Shown one piece after another: positions 1 to 7,978 of a DNA stretch of 64,000 nucleotides. Numbering within the stretch: the first letter of the stretch is position 1; every line of letters starts with the position of its first letter. Location of the stretch: positions 31,724-95,723 of the forward strand of contig JBBSHE010000006.1 of the NCBI GenBank assembly GCA_038253325.1. Direction: 5' to 3'. The notes under the pieces are model-generated. The model had not been told where the DNA came from, did no database searches, and saw only the letters and a program-made list of their open reading frames with translations. This stretch comes from JBBSHE01 sp038253325 (GTDB lineage: Bacteria > Actinomycetota > Actinomycetes > Propionibacteriales > Nocardioidaceae). The position numbers and the translations under genes are program-made.

Positions 1-749
1 AGCGCGGCGAACGAGTCCTGGTCACGACGTTGACCAAGAAGATGTCCGAGGACCTCACCGACTACCTCCTCGAGAGCGGCATCCGGACTCGTTACCTGCA
101 CAGCGAGGTCGACACCCTGCGTCGGATCGAGCTGCTGCGTGAGCTGCGGCTGGGGGAGTACGACGTGCTCGTCGGCATCAACTTGCTGCGAGAGGGCCTC
201 GACCTGCCCGAGGTATCGCTGGTCGCCATCCTCGACGCCGACAAGGAAGGCTTCCTGCGGTCTGGCACCTCGCTGATCCAGACCATCGGAAGGGCGGCCC
301 GAAACGTGTCCGGGCAGGTCGTGATGTACGCCGACACGGTCACCGATGGGATGGCCAAGGCGATCGACGAGACCAATCGTCGTCGAGCCAAGCAGGTTGC
401 CTACAACAAGGAGCGCGGCGTCGACCCACAACCGCTGCGCAAACGGATCGCCGACATCACCGACATGCTCGCCCGCGAGGACGCCGACACCGAAGTGCTG
501 ATGGGCTCCGGCCGGTCACAGAGCCGGGGGAGGGCACCCGTACCCGGGCTCACAAAGGCTGGCGCCCGGTCCGCCGCCGACCTGTCCGGGCTGCCATCCG
601 CAGACCTGGTCGAACTGGTCGGTCAGCTAACCGACCAGATGCACGTCGCGGCCGCCGAGCTACAGTTCGAGGTCGCCGCCCGCTACCGCGACGAGATCTC
701 CGACCTGAAGAGGGAGCTCCGCCAGATGGTCGCGGCGGACGCCCGTTAG
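1..749 (+). CDS. uvrB: UvrABC system protein B, C-terminal part (partial at window edge)
   Basis: C-terminal 248 residues of UvrB, the damage-verifying helicase-like subunit of nucleotide excision repair, which takes lesions from UvrA and recruits UvrC. The frame is open from the window edge (first full codon at base 3), so the gene starts upstream. Visible are helicase motif V (GINLLREGLDLPE, residues 58-70 of the fragment), motif VI (QTIGRAARN, 93-101) and the C-terminal UVR coiled coil (ELQFEVAARYRDEI, last ~40 residues) that contacts UvrC. uvrA and uvrC lie 9 and 15 kb downstream, so all three subunits are within 18 kb but not in one operon. Identification is certain; the promoter cannot be seen. 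Confidence 0.98.
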   Translation, partial: RGERVLVTTLTKKMSEDLTDYLLESGIRTRYLHSEVDTLRRIELLRELRLGEYDVLVGINLLREGLDLPEVSLVAILDADKEGFLRSGTSLIQTIGRAARNVSGQVVMYADTVTDGMAKAIDETNRRRAKQVAYNKERGVDPQPLRKRIADITDMLAREDADTEVLMGSGRSQSRGRAPVPGLTKAGARSAADLSGLPSADLVELVGQLTDQMHVAAAELQFEVAARYRDEISDLKRELRQMVAADAR

Positions 750-963
750 CCCGGCTGCCCGGGTTCGCGTGTTGGCTGACGAAGCGAGCGCTATCCGGCT
801 CGAATCCTCAGCCATTGGCGGAAACGCATCGCCGGCGCCCGATCGCGTCGCTCGCGTGGCGAACCGGCGGCAACGCCCCGCTGACCATCATCCGGACGGT
901 TCCAGGAGGGGTACGGCGGGTTGCCTAGCCTGAAGGGATCCGGCTCGGCACACAGGAGGTCTC

Positions 964-1449
964 ATGTCAGTCACCGACGAGTTCGTCTCGGCGAACGCTG
1001 AGTACGCGTTCCCCGGCCCGCTCCCGCTACCCCCCGCGCGCCAGATCGCGGTGGTGGCGTGCATGGACGCACGACTCGACCCCGCAAAGGTGCTCGGGTT
1101 CACGGAGGGCGATGCCCACGTGATCCGCAACGCCGGCGGCGCGGTCACCGAGGACACGATCCGTTCGCTCGCGATCAGCCAGCGGCTGCTCGGCACCAAG
1201 GAGATCGTGCTGGTCCATCACACCGACTGCGGAATGCTCACCTTCTCCGATGACGCGTTCCGCAAGGAGATCGAGGAGGAGACCGGTATCCGACCAACCT
1301 GGGCGGCGGAGGCGTTCTCCGACCCCGGCAACGATGTCAGGCAGTCCGTCAACCGGATCAGGTCGAGCCCGTTCGTCCCCCACACCGACCGGATCCGCGG
1401 ATTCGTCTACGACGTCGACACCGGGAAGATCAGCGAGGTCGCCATCTGA
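964..1449 (+). CDS. beta-class carbonic anhydrase
   Basis: 161-residue beta-carbonic anhydrase, converting CO2 and water to bicarbonate in the cytoplasm. The zinc ligands are visible: Cys33 in CMDAR (with the Asp35/Arg37 dyad), and His86 and Cys89 in HHTDCG. The length fits the short actinobacterial form (like Mycobacterium Rv1284), which lacks long terminal extensions. The ATG at 964 has an AGGAGG-type ribosome site about 6 bases upstream (near 954-958). It stands alone between uvrB and a YjbR-like gene. Family assignment is firm; physiological role (bicarbonate supply for carboxylases) is inferred. Confidence 0.95.
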   Translation: MSVTDEFVSANAEYAFPGPLPLPPARQIAVVACMDARLDPAKVLGFTEGDAHVIRNAGGAVTEDTIRSLAISQRLLGTKEIVLVHHTDCGMLTFSDDAFRKEIEEETGIRPTWAAEAFSDPGNDVRQSVNRIRSSPFVPHTDRIRGFVYDVDTGKISEVAI

Positions 1450-1494
1450 GCCACGCTGGCAGGCCGTCGGCGGGCGTACGACAATGAGCACGCC

Positions 1495-1848
1495 ATGGAC
1501 CAGCTTGCCGTCGTCTCGTACTGCCTCGGCAAACCGGGCGCCTGGCTCGACGAGCCGTGGGAAGGCGACACGGTGGCGAAGGTGGCCGACAAGATCTTCG
1601 TCTTCCTCGGTGGACCCGACACGCGGTCCGTCGGCGTGAAGTGTGGCACCCGTGACGAGGCGGACGAGCTGATCGTGCGCTATCCCGATGACGTCACGGT
1701 GATGGCCTACATCGGCCGGTACGGCTGGAACACGGTCACCGTTGGCGGCGCCGTCCCCGACGACGAGATCCTCGAGCTGGTCGATGCGTCGTACGACGAC
1801 GTCGTCGGGCGGCTTCCGAGGTCCAAGCGACCAAGCCTGGACGACTGA
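1495..1848 (+). CDS. MmcQ/YjbR family protein
   Basis: 117-residue protein of the MmcQ/YjbR family, small alpha/beta proteins with a CyaY-like fold, sometimes called DNA-binding. The pattern CLGKPGAWLDEPWEG near the N terminus, KIFVFLG in the middle and YGWNTV followed by DDEILELVDASYDDVV near the C terminus is typical. Length equals the usual ~115-120 residues. The molecular function is not established for the family. It ends just before a decayed region. Confidence 0.85.
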   Translation: MDQLAVVSYCLGKPGAWLDEPWEGDTVAKVADKIFVFLGGPDTRSVGVKCGTRDEADELIVRYPDDVTVMAYIGRYGWNTVTVGGAVPDDEILELVDASYDDVVGRLPRSKRPSLDD

Positions 1849-1875
1849 CCGGGGGCCGACTCGGCTCTCGGCGGA

Positions 1876-2106
1876 CTACCTGGCCGACGAGGCCGGGACG
1901 TGCGCCGCGAGGCCCGATACGAACAGCTCGATGCCGGCCGCGTAGTAGGCGCCCTCGTCCTCGCAGCCCAGCAAGGCGTCGGCGGACGCCACCACGCCAG
2001 GATCCGGGATGCCGCGAGATGAGCGACCCCTGGATGGATCCGCATTGCCTCGACCAGGCCGCCGAGGACCGCACGCAGAAAGGCGCCCAGGTCTGCGGCG
2101 TCGTCG
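1876..2106 (-). pseudogene. TetR-family regulator, 3' remnant with frameshift
   Basis: Reading the minus strand, residues resembling a TetR ligand-binding C terminus are visible (DDAADLGAFLRAVLGGL, then MRIHPGVAHLAASR). A one-base frame change near 2003-2010 leads into DPGVVASADALLG, a Tyr/Ala/Gly-rich helix and a TAG stop at 1876-1878. The DNA-binding N-terminal half is missing. The fragment ends exactly where an MFS transporter remnant begins on the other strand, so this is the surviving 3' half of a divergent regulator/efflux pair. The TetR assignment rests on the helical C-terminal pattern and context and is moderate; the decay itself is clear. Confidence 0.6.
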
Positions 2107-2583
2107 GACCGGGTCGCGGACCGGTTTGGCACCGTTCGGTCAGCGCGGCGATGGTGCCGATGGCTGCCGGTATCGGCTCGGTCGCTCTCTTCGGCGCGAG
2201 CACTGGCTGGGCTGACCTGATGCCGAGCTTCATCGCGATCGGGATCGGTGGCGGACTGACCATCCCGCTGACAGCGACCGTGCTGGCGGCAATGGAGACC
2301 GACCAGGCGGGCGTCGGCGGTTTTCAATGCGAGCCGGAAGCTCTCGGGGCTGCTTGGAATCACCGTCATCGGTGCGATCCTGCTGGCTCGCCAGACCGCC
2401 GTCGCGCACACCGGGGTCGCTCCGGTGGCGGCGTTTCTCAGTGGCTACCGCCTCGGACTGGTGGTCGCGGCGCTGCTCGTTTCCGCGGGCGGCGTTGCCG
2501 CGTGGTTTGCGTTGCGCCGGGCCGAGGAGGCCGTCGACGAGGCCGTGCCAGCGGCACGCAGCGAGGAGCTCGAACACATCTGA
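2107..2583 (+). pseudogene. MFS (DHA2/EmrB-type) drug transporter, 3' remnant with two frameshifts
   Basis: Remnant of the C-terminal half of a 14-TM drug:H+ antiporter. It opens with the loop motif RVADRFG, shifts frame near 2135 into AAMVPMAAGIGSVALFG and a glycine-rich membrane segment (IAIGIGGGLTIPLTATVL). It shifts again near 2320 into VFNASRKLSGLLGITVIGA (the motif C-like NxSRxLGG helix seen in DHA2 transporters), a last TM segment and a charged tail ending at TGA 2581-2583. The N-terminal half is absent. With two frame changes and no start it cannot be functional. Confidence 0.75.
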
Positions 2584-2640
2584 CAGCCGCGTCCTGGCCG
2601 ATTTGGTCGGTGCGCCAAACTCCTGGAAGATTGGAGACCA

Positions 2641-2748
2641 GGAGGGGAGTATTCCCCCGTCGTGGTGTCGTCATCACGGGCGCCGTTCGCGGCGCTCCGG
2701 TGCCACGGGCCCTGTTCGCCGATGATCGGCAGGGCGGAAGAGACCTCC
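2641..2748 (+). ncRNA. yybP-ykoY Mn2+ riboswitch, candidate
   Basis: The leader of the TerC gene has the conserved parts of the manganese-sensing yybP-ykoY element. There is a P1 strand GGAGG (2641-2645) followed at once by GGAGTA (2646-2651). The second loop is GTCATCACG (from about 2670). The closing strand is AGACCTCC (2741-2748), whose CCTCC pairs with the opening GGAGG. The order GGAGUA ... GUCA ... AGACC, about 108 bases, matches the family. TerC/Alx genes are classic targets. The element ends 20 bases before the ribosome site of the transporter, so Mn2+ could control readthrough or translation. Found by eye; a covariance search would settle it. Confidence 0.72.
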
Positions 2749-2782
2749 GGTGACCAAGCCTGTCAACCGGAGGAGAGCCGCC

Positions 2783-3769
2783 GTGCACGTGTCCGCAACC
2801 GCCTGGTGGATCACCATCGGTGTCACGATCGCCGTCCTGGCCTTCGACGTCTTCGTCATCGGGCGCCGGCCCCACGAGCCGTCCACCCGGGAGTGTGCGA
2901 TCGCGATCGCTGTCTACACGTCACTCGCCGTGGCGTTCGGGTTGTGGATCTGGTGGTCGTACAGCGGGGGGTACGCGGGCCAGTTCTATGCCGGGTGGCT
3001 GACCGAGTACAGCCTGTCGGTCGACAACCTCTTCGTCTTCATCATCATCATGAGCCGGTTCGGCGTACCACGGAAGTACCAGCAGGAGGCGCTGCTGATC
3101 GGCATCATCTTGGCGCTCGTCTTCCGGGGCGTCTTCATCGCGCTCGGCGCGGTCGCGATCAACGAGATCTCCTGGATCTTCTACATCTTCGGTGCCTTCT
3201 TGGTCTACACCGCGTGGACCCTGGCCAGGCACGGCAGCGACGGCGACGAAGACTACCAGGAGAACCGGCTGATCGGCTGGGTGCGGAAACACCTGCCGGC
3301 GACCGAAGAGTACGACGGCGTCAAGCTGACGATCCGGAAGGACGGCAAGCGGCTGATCACGCCGATGCTGGTCGTGATGGTCGCGCTCGGTTCGACGGAC
3401 ATCGTTTTCGCCCTCGACTCGATTCCCGCGATCTATGGACTGACCCAGGAGCCGTACCTCGTGCTGACCGCCAACATCTTCGCCCTGATGGGCCTGCGTC
3501 AGCTGTACTTCCTGCTCGGCAACCTGCTCCGCCGGCTTGTCTACCTGTCCTTGGGTCTCTCGGTCGTGCTGGCGTTCATTGGCGTGAAGCTGGTGCTCCA
3601 CGCGCTGCACGAGAACCGGCTGCCTTTTGTCAACGGCGGCCACCAGGTCGGCGTGCCCGAGGTTCCGACCTGGCTGAGCCTCGTCGCGATCGTGGTCACG
3701 CTGTCGGTCACCGCGGTCGCGAGCCTCCGCAAGTCCAACCGGGACGCACAGGATCAGTCCGCTGCCTGA
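2783..3769 (+). CDS. TerC family integral membrane protein, probable Mn2+ exporter
   Basis: 328-residue TerC/Alx family membrane protein with about nine hydrophobic segments. Two family signatures with acidic residues in the membrane are present: SLSVDNLFVF (about 78-86) and STDIVFALDSIPA (204-216). Homologues (Alx, YceF/MeeF) export Mn2+ or help metallate secreted enzymes. The GTG at 2783 is chosen because AGGAGG-like GGAGGA lies at 2769-2774, 8 bases upstream; an in-frame GTG at 2750 has no such site and overlaps the riboswitch. The riboswitch candidate directly upstream supports a manganese role. Confidence 0.9.
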   Translation: MHVSATAWWITIGVTIAVLAFDVFVIGRRPHEPSTRECAIAIAVYTSLAVAFGLWIWWSYSGGYAGQFYAGWLTEYSLSVDNLFVFIIIMSRFGVPRKYQQEALLIGIILALVFRGVFIALGAVAINEISWIFYIFGAFLVYTAWTLARHGSDGDEDYQENRLIGWVRKHLPATEEYDGVKLTIRKDGKRLITPMLVVMVALGSTDIVFALDSIPAIYGLTQEPYLVLTANIFALMGLRQLYFLLGNLLRRLVYLSLGLSVVLAFIGVKLVLHALHENRLPFVNGGHQVGVPEVPTWLSLVAIVVTLSVTAVASLRKSNRDAQDQSAA

Positions 3770-3776
3770 CGATCGG

Positions 3777-4682
3777 TCAGATGCGCGCCCGGCCGGCCGC
3801 GACGAGGCAGGCGAGCCGTTCGGCGCTGACAGGGGCGTCCTCGATCTTGCAGGTGTCCTCGGGTGCATGCAGCATCGTCCGCGGCCGGCCGCCGGCCTCC
3901 GACGTCACGAATCCGACGTGGGTGATCCGGTGCCCTCCCGGTTCGCTGGCGAAAAAGTAGAGATCGCCGGTCCGCACGGAGTCGAGAGCGACCGGCTCGA
4001 CCGCTGAGACCTGGTCCTGCGCGTCGCGTGGTACGACGATGCCGAAGCGGCGGTATGTCGTGTACACGAGACCGGAGCAGTCGAGGCCCCAGCCGGTCGC
4101 GCCGCCCCAGAGGTACTCGAGACCGATAAACTGCCGGGCGGCCTCGACGATGACGAGACCTGACGGACGGCTGTCCGCGGGTGCCGGTTGGACGACGACG
4201 TCGGCGGCACCGAATGTTGCGGTTCCCAGCCGAGGCGCGACCACCACGACCTCCGTCTCGAGGACGTCTAGGACGGGCAACCGAGTCGCCCACGAGACCC
4301 GGAGCTCACCGGTACCGAGCCGCAGGCTCGCCGACGGCGTCGTCACGGTCGCGACGGTGGGTTCGACCTGCGTCGCGGCCTGGTCGACGTGCGACGTCCG
4401 GACCCAACCACGGTAGCCACGTCCGTCCGTCCGGCTGGGCTGCCACGGCGCGACGACCTCGGACCAACCCGCTCGCTCCTCGATCACCTCCACCGACTCC
4501 CCGAGCAGCAGCTGTGTCTCGACCCGCCCATGCAAACCGAATCTGGCCTGCCGATCGAGCCCCGCCACCCAGGCCGAGACGTCGGGCTCGTCGGCCACGG
4601 CGGCGGCATCGGCCGGACGCGGCGCGTCCGGGGACGTCCACAAGGTCGCCGCGGCCACCGCGACGGCAAGCTCCCCACTCAC
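3777..4682 (-). CDS. NlpC/P60 family endopeptidase with SH3-like domain (YkfC-like)
   Basis: 301-residue cysteine peptidase. An SH3b-like region (about 45-105) precedes the NlpC/P60 domain (about 175-290). The catalytic Cys is Cys202 in LDCSGLVY and the His is His255 in HRITHVGF; a third polar residue is likely His272. There is no signal peptide, which fits a cytoplasmic enzyme of the YkfC type that cuts gamma-D-Glu-diamino acid bonds in recycled muropeptides. The GTG start overlaps the stop of the upstream epimerase gene by four bases (GTGA), so the two are translationally coupled. It is last in a three-gene operon. Confidence 0.88.
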   Translation of the reverse strand: MSGELAVAVAAATLWTSPDAPRPADAAAVADEPDVSAWVAGLDRQARFGLHGRVETQLLLGESVEVIEERAGWSEVVAPWQPSRTDGRGYRGWVRTSHVDQAATQVEPTVATVTTPSASLRLGTGELRVSWATRLPVLDVLETEVVVVAPRLGTATFGAADVVVQPAPADSRPSGLVIVEAARQFIGLEYLWGGATGWGLDCSGLVYTTYRRFGIVVPRDAQDQVSAVEPVALDSVRTGDLYFFASEPGGHRITHVGFVTSEAGGRPRTMLHAPEDTCKIEDAPVSAERLACLVAAGRARI

Positions 4683-5764
4683 CGGGCGTGGCCTCGGAGT
4701 CCGTCGATGCCGAGGCCGGGACGGTCAGGAAGGTCGACGACCGCGCCGTCATAGGACAGGCCACCCGCCACCGGGCTCTCTTCCAGCCACCAGGCGGCGT
4801 CGAGGTCGGCGACCAACGCGGTGCCGTACGCGGCGGCGAAGCTGGCGGCTGCTCCCACCCCGATCGGCCCCTCCAACATCGTGCCGACTAGGACACCGAC
4901 GCCGTTCGCCGAAGCGAGAGCGTGCATCGTCCCCGCCGCCGACAGCCCTCCGCACTTTGCCAGCTTGATGTTCACCAGGTCCGCTGCACGGCGCTCGATC
5001 AACAGCATCAGGTCCCGCAGGCCGAAGACCGACTCGTCGGCCAACACCGGGGTGGCGACGTGGTCGGTGACCCAGGCCAGGCCGTCGAGGTCGTCGGCGG
5101 CCACCGGCTGCTCGACGAGCTCGACCTCGAGGCCGGAGTCCTCGGTGGCCGAAATGACGCGCACGGCCTCCCGAGGAGTCCAGCCCTGGTTGGCGTCGAC
5201 CCGGATGCGTACGTCCGGCCCGACCGCCTCGCGCACCGCCCGGATCCGCTCCAGGTCGCTGCTCGCATCCGTGCCCACCTTGAGCTTCAGGACCCGGAAC
5301 CCGTCATCGATCCGGAGCTTCGCGGTCGCCGGCAACTCGTGGGCCGCTCCTGCCGATAAGGTCGCGTCACTCTCGACCCGGCGGACGTTCGTACCGAGGT
5401 AGCGCGGAAGTGAGACACCAAGCCGGCGGGCGGCGAGGTCGTACAACGCGGTCTCGACCGCCGCCTTCGCACCGAAGTTCCCGACCACGGCCCGAGACAC
5501 GGAGCTGCTCAACATGTGCAGCTCATCGGCGTCCTGGCCACGTACGACCTCGGCGAGGGGACCGTCGATACACGCCCGGGCACCCGCCAGTGACTCGCCG
5601 GTCACCCGCCACACCTGTGGCGCCTCGCCGAAGCCGTGTTCGCCGTCGCCGTCGATCACCTCGACGACAACCGTCTCCAGGTGGTCGGTGTGGCGGAGGG
5701 CGGTGACGAACGGTGAGTGCAGCGGGCTGCGGAGCGCCGTCGTCCGGATGTCGACGATCTTCAC
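4679..5764 (-). CDS. dipeptide epimerase, enolase superfamily (L-Ala-D/L-Glu epimerase-like)
   Basis: 361-residue enolase-superfamily enzyme of the mandelate racemase/muconate-lactonizing group. Catalytic features are visible: KLK at 160-162 (Lys162 base), metal ligands Asp190 (VDANQGW), Glu218 (VEQP) and Asp243 (ADES), and a second base Lys268 in NIKLAKCGG. These are the hallmarks of dipeptide epimerases, which turn L-Ala-D-Glu from peptidoglycan into L-Ala-L-Glu. Coupling to a YkfC-like endopeptidase supports this substrate. The GTG start at 5764 overlaps the stop of the upstream serine hydrolase (GTGA). Specificity within the family is inferred from context. Confidence 0.88.
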   Translation of the reverse strand: MKIVDIRTTALRSPLHSPFVTALRHTDHLETVVVEVIDGDGEHGFGEAPQVWRVTGESLAGARACIDGPLAEVVRGQDADELHMLSSSVSRAVVGNFGAKAAVETALYDLAARRLGVSLPRYLGTNVRRVESDATLSAGAAHELPATAKLRIDDGFRVLKLKVGTDASSDLERIRAVREAVGPDVRIRVDANQGWTPREAVRVISATEDSGLEVELVEQPVAADDLDGLAWVTDHVATPVLADESVFGLRDLMLLIERRAADLVNIKLAKCGGLSAAGTMHALASANGVGVLVGTMLEGPIGVGAAASFAAAYGTALVADLDAAWWLEESPVAGGLSYDGAVVDLPDRPGLGIDGLRGHAR

Positions 5765-6579
5765 ACCCGTGCCACCCGGTCCTGCCAGCTCGCCGCGGCC
5801 ACTCGGGCGATCAGCGCGGACGCCTCGTCTTCCGATCCGGCTCCTGTCGTGCAGACCACGAGGACGTAAGGGTCTCCGTCGCGTGGGTAGATGATCGCGC
5901 CGTCATGGTTGACACCCGGGATCGATCCCGTCTTGTGGGCGACCCTCGTGCCGGCGGGCAGGCCGGCCGGGATGCCGTCGTTGAACTGTTGGGCGGCGAG
6001 GAAGCCGAGCAGCTCCTCACTGGTGGCGGGAGACGCGACCTCGGCCTTTGCGATGGAGCGCAGCAGGTGGGCGAGGTCGCGCGCGGTGACTGTGTTGGTC
6101 AGACCCGCCGCCGCGGCCGCGGCGTCCTCGATGCCGCGAGTCATCGTGCTTCGAGTCGTGCCGGCTGCTCCGAGCGCGTCGGCGACAGCGACCGTTCCAA
6201 CCCGTTCGAGGACAAGATTGGTCGCGAGATTGCTGGACCGGACGATCGACCGCAGACACAGCCAACGAAGCGCGACCTGGTCTCCAAGCCGTCGCCACGG
6301 ATCCGGGTCCTCGTCGTCATCGCGATCCATTCGGAACCGCTCGCCGGGGATCTGCGAGTCGAAGTCGTCGTGGACCCTCACCTGCTGGTCCAGGTCCAGA
6401 CGTCCCGCGTCACTCTCCCGGTACGCCGCGAGCACGAGCGCGGTCTTGATCGTGCTGCAGGCGTAGTACTGGGTCTCGTCCGCGTACGCGAAGTCGGGCG
6501 GCCCCGACATCGGCCCGCTCCAGATCGAGACCGTCACGCCCGGGGGCATCGCTTCGACAAGGTCGGTGAGGGAGGCCAC
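5761..6579 (-). CDS. serine hydrolase, class A beta-lactamase-like fold
   Basis: 272-residue penicillin-recognising-type serine hydrolase. Motifs are SxxK (Ser42-Thr-Ile-Lys45), SxN as SSN, and KTG near the C terminus (HKTGSIPG). No signal peptide is seen with the GTG at 6579, unlike true secreted beta-lactamases. Being first in an operon with a dipeptide epimerase and an NlpC/P60 enzyme suggests a cytoplasmic muropeptide peptidase or amidase rather than antibiotic resistance. The start is uncertain: the frame is open up to 6642, but that would overlap the divergent hemerythrin start, and no good ribosome site is seen at 6579. Confidence 0.8.
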   Translation of the reverse strand: MASLTDLVEAMPPGVTVSIWSGPMSGPPDFAYADETQYYACSTIKTALVLAAYRESDAGRLDLDQQVRVHDDFDSQIPGERFRMDRDDDEDPDPWRRLGDQVALRWLCLRSIVRSSNLATNLVLERVGTVAVADALGAAGTTRSTMTRGIEDAAAAAAGLTNTVTARDLAHLLRSIAKAEVASPATSEELLGFLAAQQFNDGIPAGLPAGTRVAHKTGSIPGVNHDGAIIYPRDGDPYVLVVCTTGAGSEDEASALIARVAAASWQDRVARV

Positions 6580-6640
6580 ACCGCATCGTAGAACGACGTC
6601 GGTGTTGGTCGGCCAACGACGATCTGAGAAGGTCAACGAC

Positions 6641-7213
6641 ATGAGTACGACAATCGACCTCCACCGACCTCAGTCAGGCGACGTCATCGACCTGATCCTC
6701 GACGACCATCGGCTGTTCGAGAGTCTGCTTCGCGACTTGCGCAACTCGTCGTCCGACCGCGACGCGGTGCGCCACGCCCTCGCCACCGTCCTGGTTGCCC
6801 ATGCCGAAGCCGAGGAGGCCCGCGTCTACAACCAGCTGCGGCGCAAGCATGCAGTGACCGAACACGAGGCAGAGCACGGCAAGCACGAGCACGCGGAAGG
6901 ACACGAGGCTCTGCTCGCGGTTCTCGAGCTCAAGGGAACCAACACCCAGGCATTCGACGACGCCGTCGAGGAACTGGCCCGGGCGGTCAACCATCACCTG
7001 ACCGAAGAGGAGCTGACCATCCTGAACCCGGCCCGTGAGGACGTCTCGGAACAGGCTCGGGCAGAGCTCGGGCGGGCATTTGCGCAGGAGCGTAACCGGC
7101 AGATCGACGCCGACTGCGGACGGATCAGCAACGTTCGCCGGATCGTGTCCGACGCCAAGCAGGAAGGCCTGATCGGCGACAGAAACAGCGCGGGCAGCGG
7201 CGACGAGGAGTGA
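6641..7213 (+). CDS. hemerythrin HHE-domain protein
   Basis: 190-residue protein with a hemerythrin (HHE) four-helix domain (about 15-150). It has the expected iron-ligand pattern: HRLFE near 23, HAEAEE near 54, a His-rich segment (EHGKHEHAEGHE, about 78-89) and NHHLTEEE near 118. Such proteins bind a di-iron centre and sense or handle O2, NO or peroxide. The ATG at 6641 (MSTTIDLH) is chosen because it follows a GAGAAGG-like ribosome site; an in-frame ATG at 6566 lies in the divergent gene's 5' region. The C-terminal tail (GDRNSAGSGDEE) is low-complexity, and its DNA is partly duplicated about 200 bases downstream. Confidence 0.9.
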   Translation: MSTTIDLHRPQSGDVIDLILDDHRLFESLLRDLRNSSSDRDAVRHALATVLVAHAEAEEARVYNQLRRKHAVTEHEAEHGKHEHAEGHEALLAVLELKGTNTQAFDDAVEELARAVNHHLTEEELTILNPAREDVSEQARAELGRAFAQERNRQIDADCGRISNVRRIVSDAKQEGLIGDRNSAGSGDEE

Positions 7214-7220
7214 CGGCCCA

Positions 7221-7297
7221 AGTTTTTGCGTAGTTCCGGGGCATGCTGGCGTTCTGACATGCCCCGCAAGTACGCAAGAACTCGTCGCCGGTCCGCG
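7221..7297. repeat. palindromic repeat family A, copy 1
   Basis: A 77-base unit repeated at 7979-8054. Its first 62 bases form a quasi-palindrome with 25-base arms (7221-7245 and 7258-7282, three mismatches) around the loop CTGGCGTTCTGA. The remaining 15 bases (ending GTCCGCG) are also shared between copies. It starts 8 bases after the hemerythrin stop and lies between converging genes, so it may act as a bidirectional terminator. The conserved flank and loop suggest a dispersed element. Confidence 0.88.
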
Positions 7298-7374
7298 CCC
7301 TGCCGTCAGGGCACCCTGATCATGCCGGACCCATCGCGTCGTCGCGCAGGGTGACCCCGCGTGCCGTCGCCGGG

Positions 7375-7425
7375 ATCGGCGACAGTGACAGCGCCGGTAG
7401 TGGCGACGAAGAGCGACGACCCAAG
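7375..7425 (+). repeat. diverged duplicate of the hemerythrin gene 3' end
   Basis: Bases 7375-7425 match 7172-7222 (end of the hemerythrin gene and the first bases after its stop) at 43 of 51 positions. In the same phase they would encode GIGDSDSAGSGDEE and read on through the position of the old stop to a TAG at about 7437. It looks like a remnant of a second hemerythrin 3' end or of an older end of the gene, now separated by repeat family A. Confidence 0.75.
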
Positions 7426-7476
7426 CCGGATCTCGACTAGCGAGCCGGGCTAGGTTCTCCGGCGCCGTGGTCGCCT

Positions 7477-7941
7477 CTAGACGACGTCCCACCGTTCACG
7501 GAGCCTCCTTGCGAGGGCGACCCTCTCCGTGGTCGGTGTGATCTCGACCGTGTGGTCCGGAGGAAATGGTGAGCCTCTCCGCATCGGGATAACGTGGAAG
7601 TGGACGTGCGGCACCGTTTGATAGGCCGCCTCACCATTGTTTTGCTGCACCAGGATGCCGTCAGGGTCGAACGCAGCGCGAATCGCGCGCCCGGTCCGTG
7701 CCACCGCCACGCCAAGCGCGGCTTCTTCCTCGACGCTCAGGTCAAGCAGCGTGGCGGCGTGCCGCTGGGTTGTCACGAGAGTGTGTCCCTCCATACCGCC
7801 AAGAGAAGCCGGGGCCATGAACACCCGCACTAACTCATCATCAACCACAACAGCTGGGGGTCCGTGCCACGGATACTTGCCAGCGAGGTTCTCGCAATAG
7901 GAACAAGGGACTTGTGGCGGCAGAACCAGCGGCACCCGCAC
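7477..7941 (-). CDS. HIT family nucleotide hydrolase
   Basis: 154-residue histidine triad protein. The triad is HVHFH at 112-116, preceded by QTVPH, with an N-terminal Cys pair (Cys13, Cys16) that usually binds zinc with downstream His residues. HIT enzymes hydrolyse nucleotide phosphoramidates or dinucleoside polyphosphates (Hint/Fhit/AP4A type); the exact substrate cannot be told. It has no co-directional partner and is bracketed by the two copies of repeat family A. Confidence 0.93.
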   Translation of the reverse strand: MRVPLVLPPQVPCSYCENLAGKYPWHGPPAVVVDDELVRVFMAPASLGGMEGHTLVTTQRHAATLLDLSVEEEAALGVAVARTGRAIRAAFDPDGILVQQNNGEAAYQTVPHVHFHVIPMRRGSPFPPDHTVEITPTTERVALARRLRERWDVV

Positions 7942-7978
7942 ATCCTAAGCGCTTGGGTTTGTCAGGGCACACATCACC

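Noticed and set aside
774..813. tRNA-like end: GGCTGA ... GGCTCGAATCC TCAGCCA after uvrB
   Set aside because: The complementary ends are only 28 bases apart, too close for a tRNA, and no anticodon or D arm fits. At most it is a weak hairpin after uvrB.
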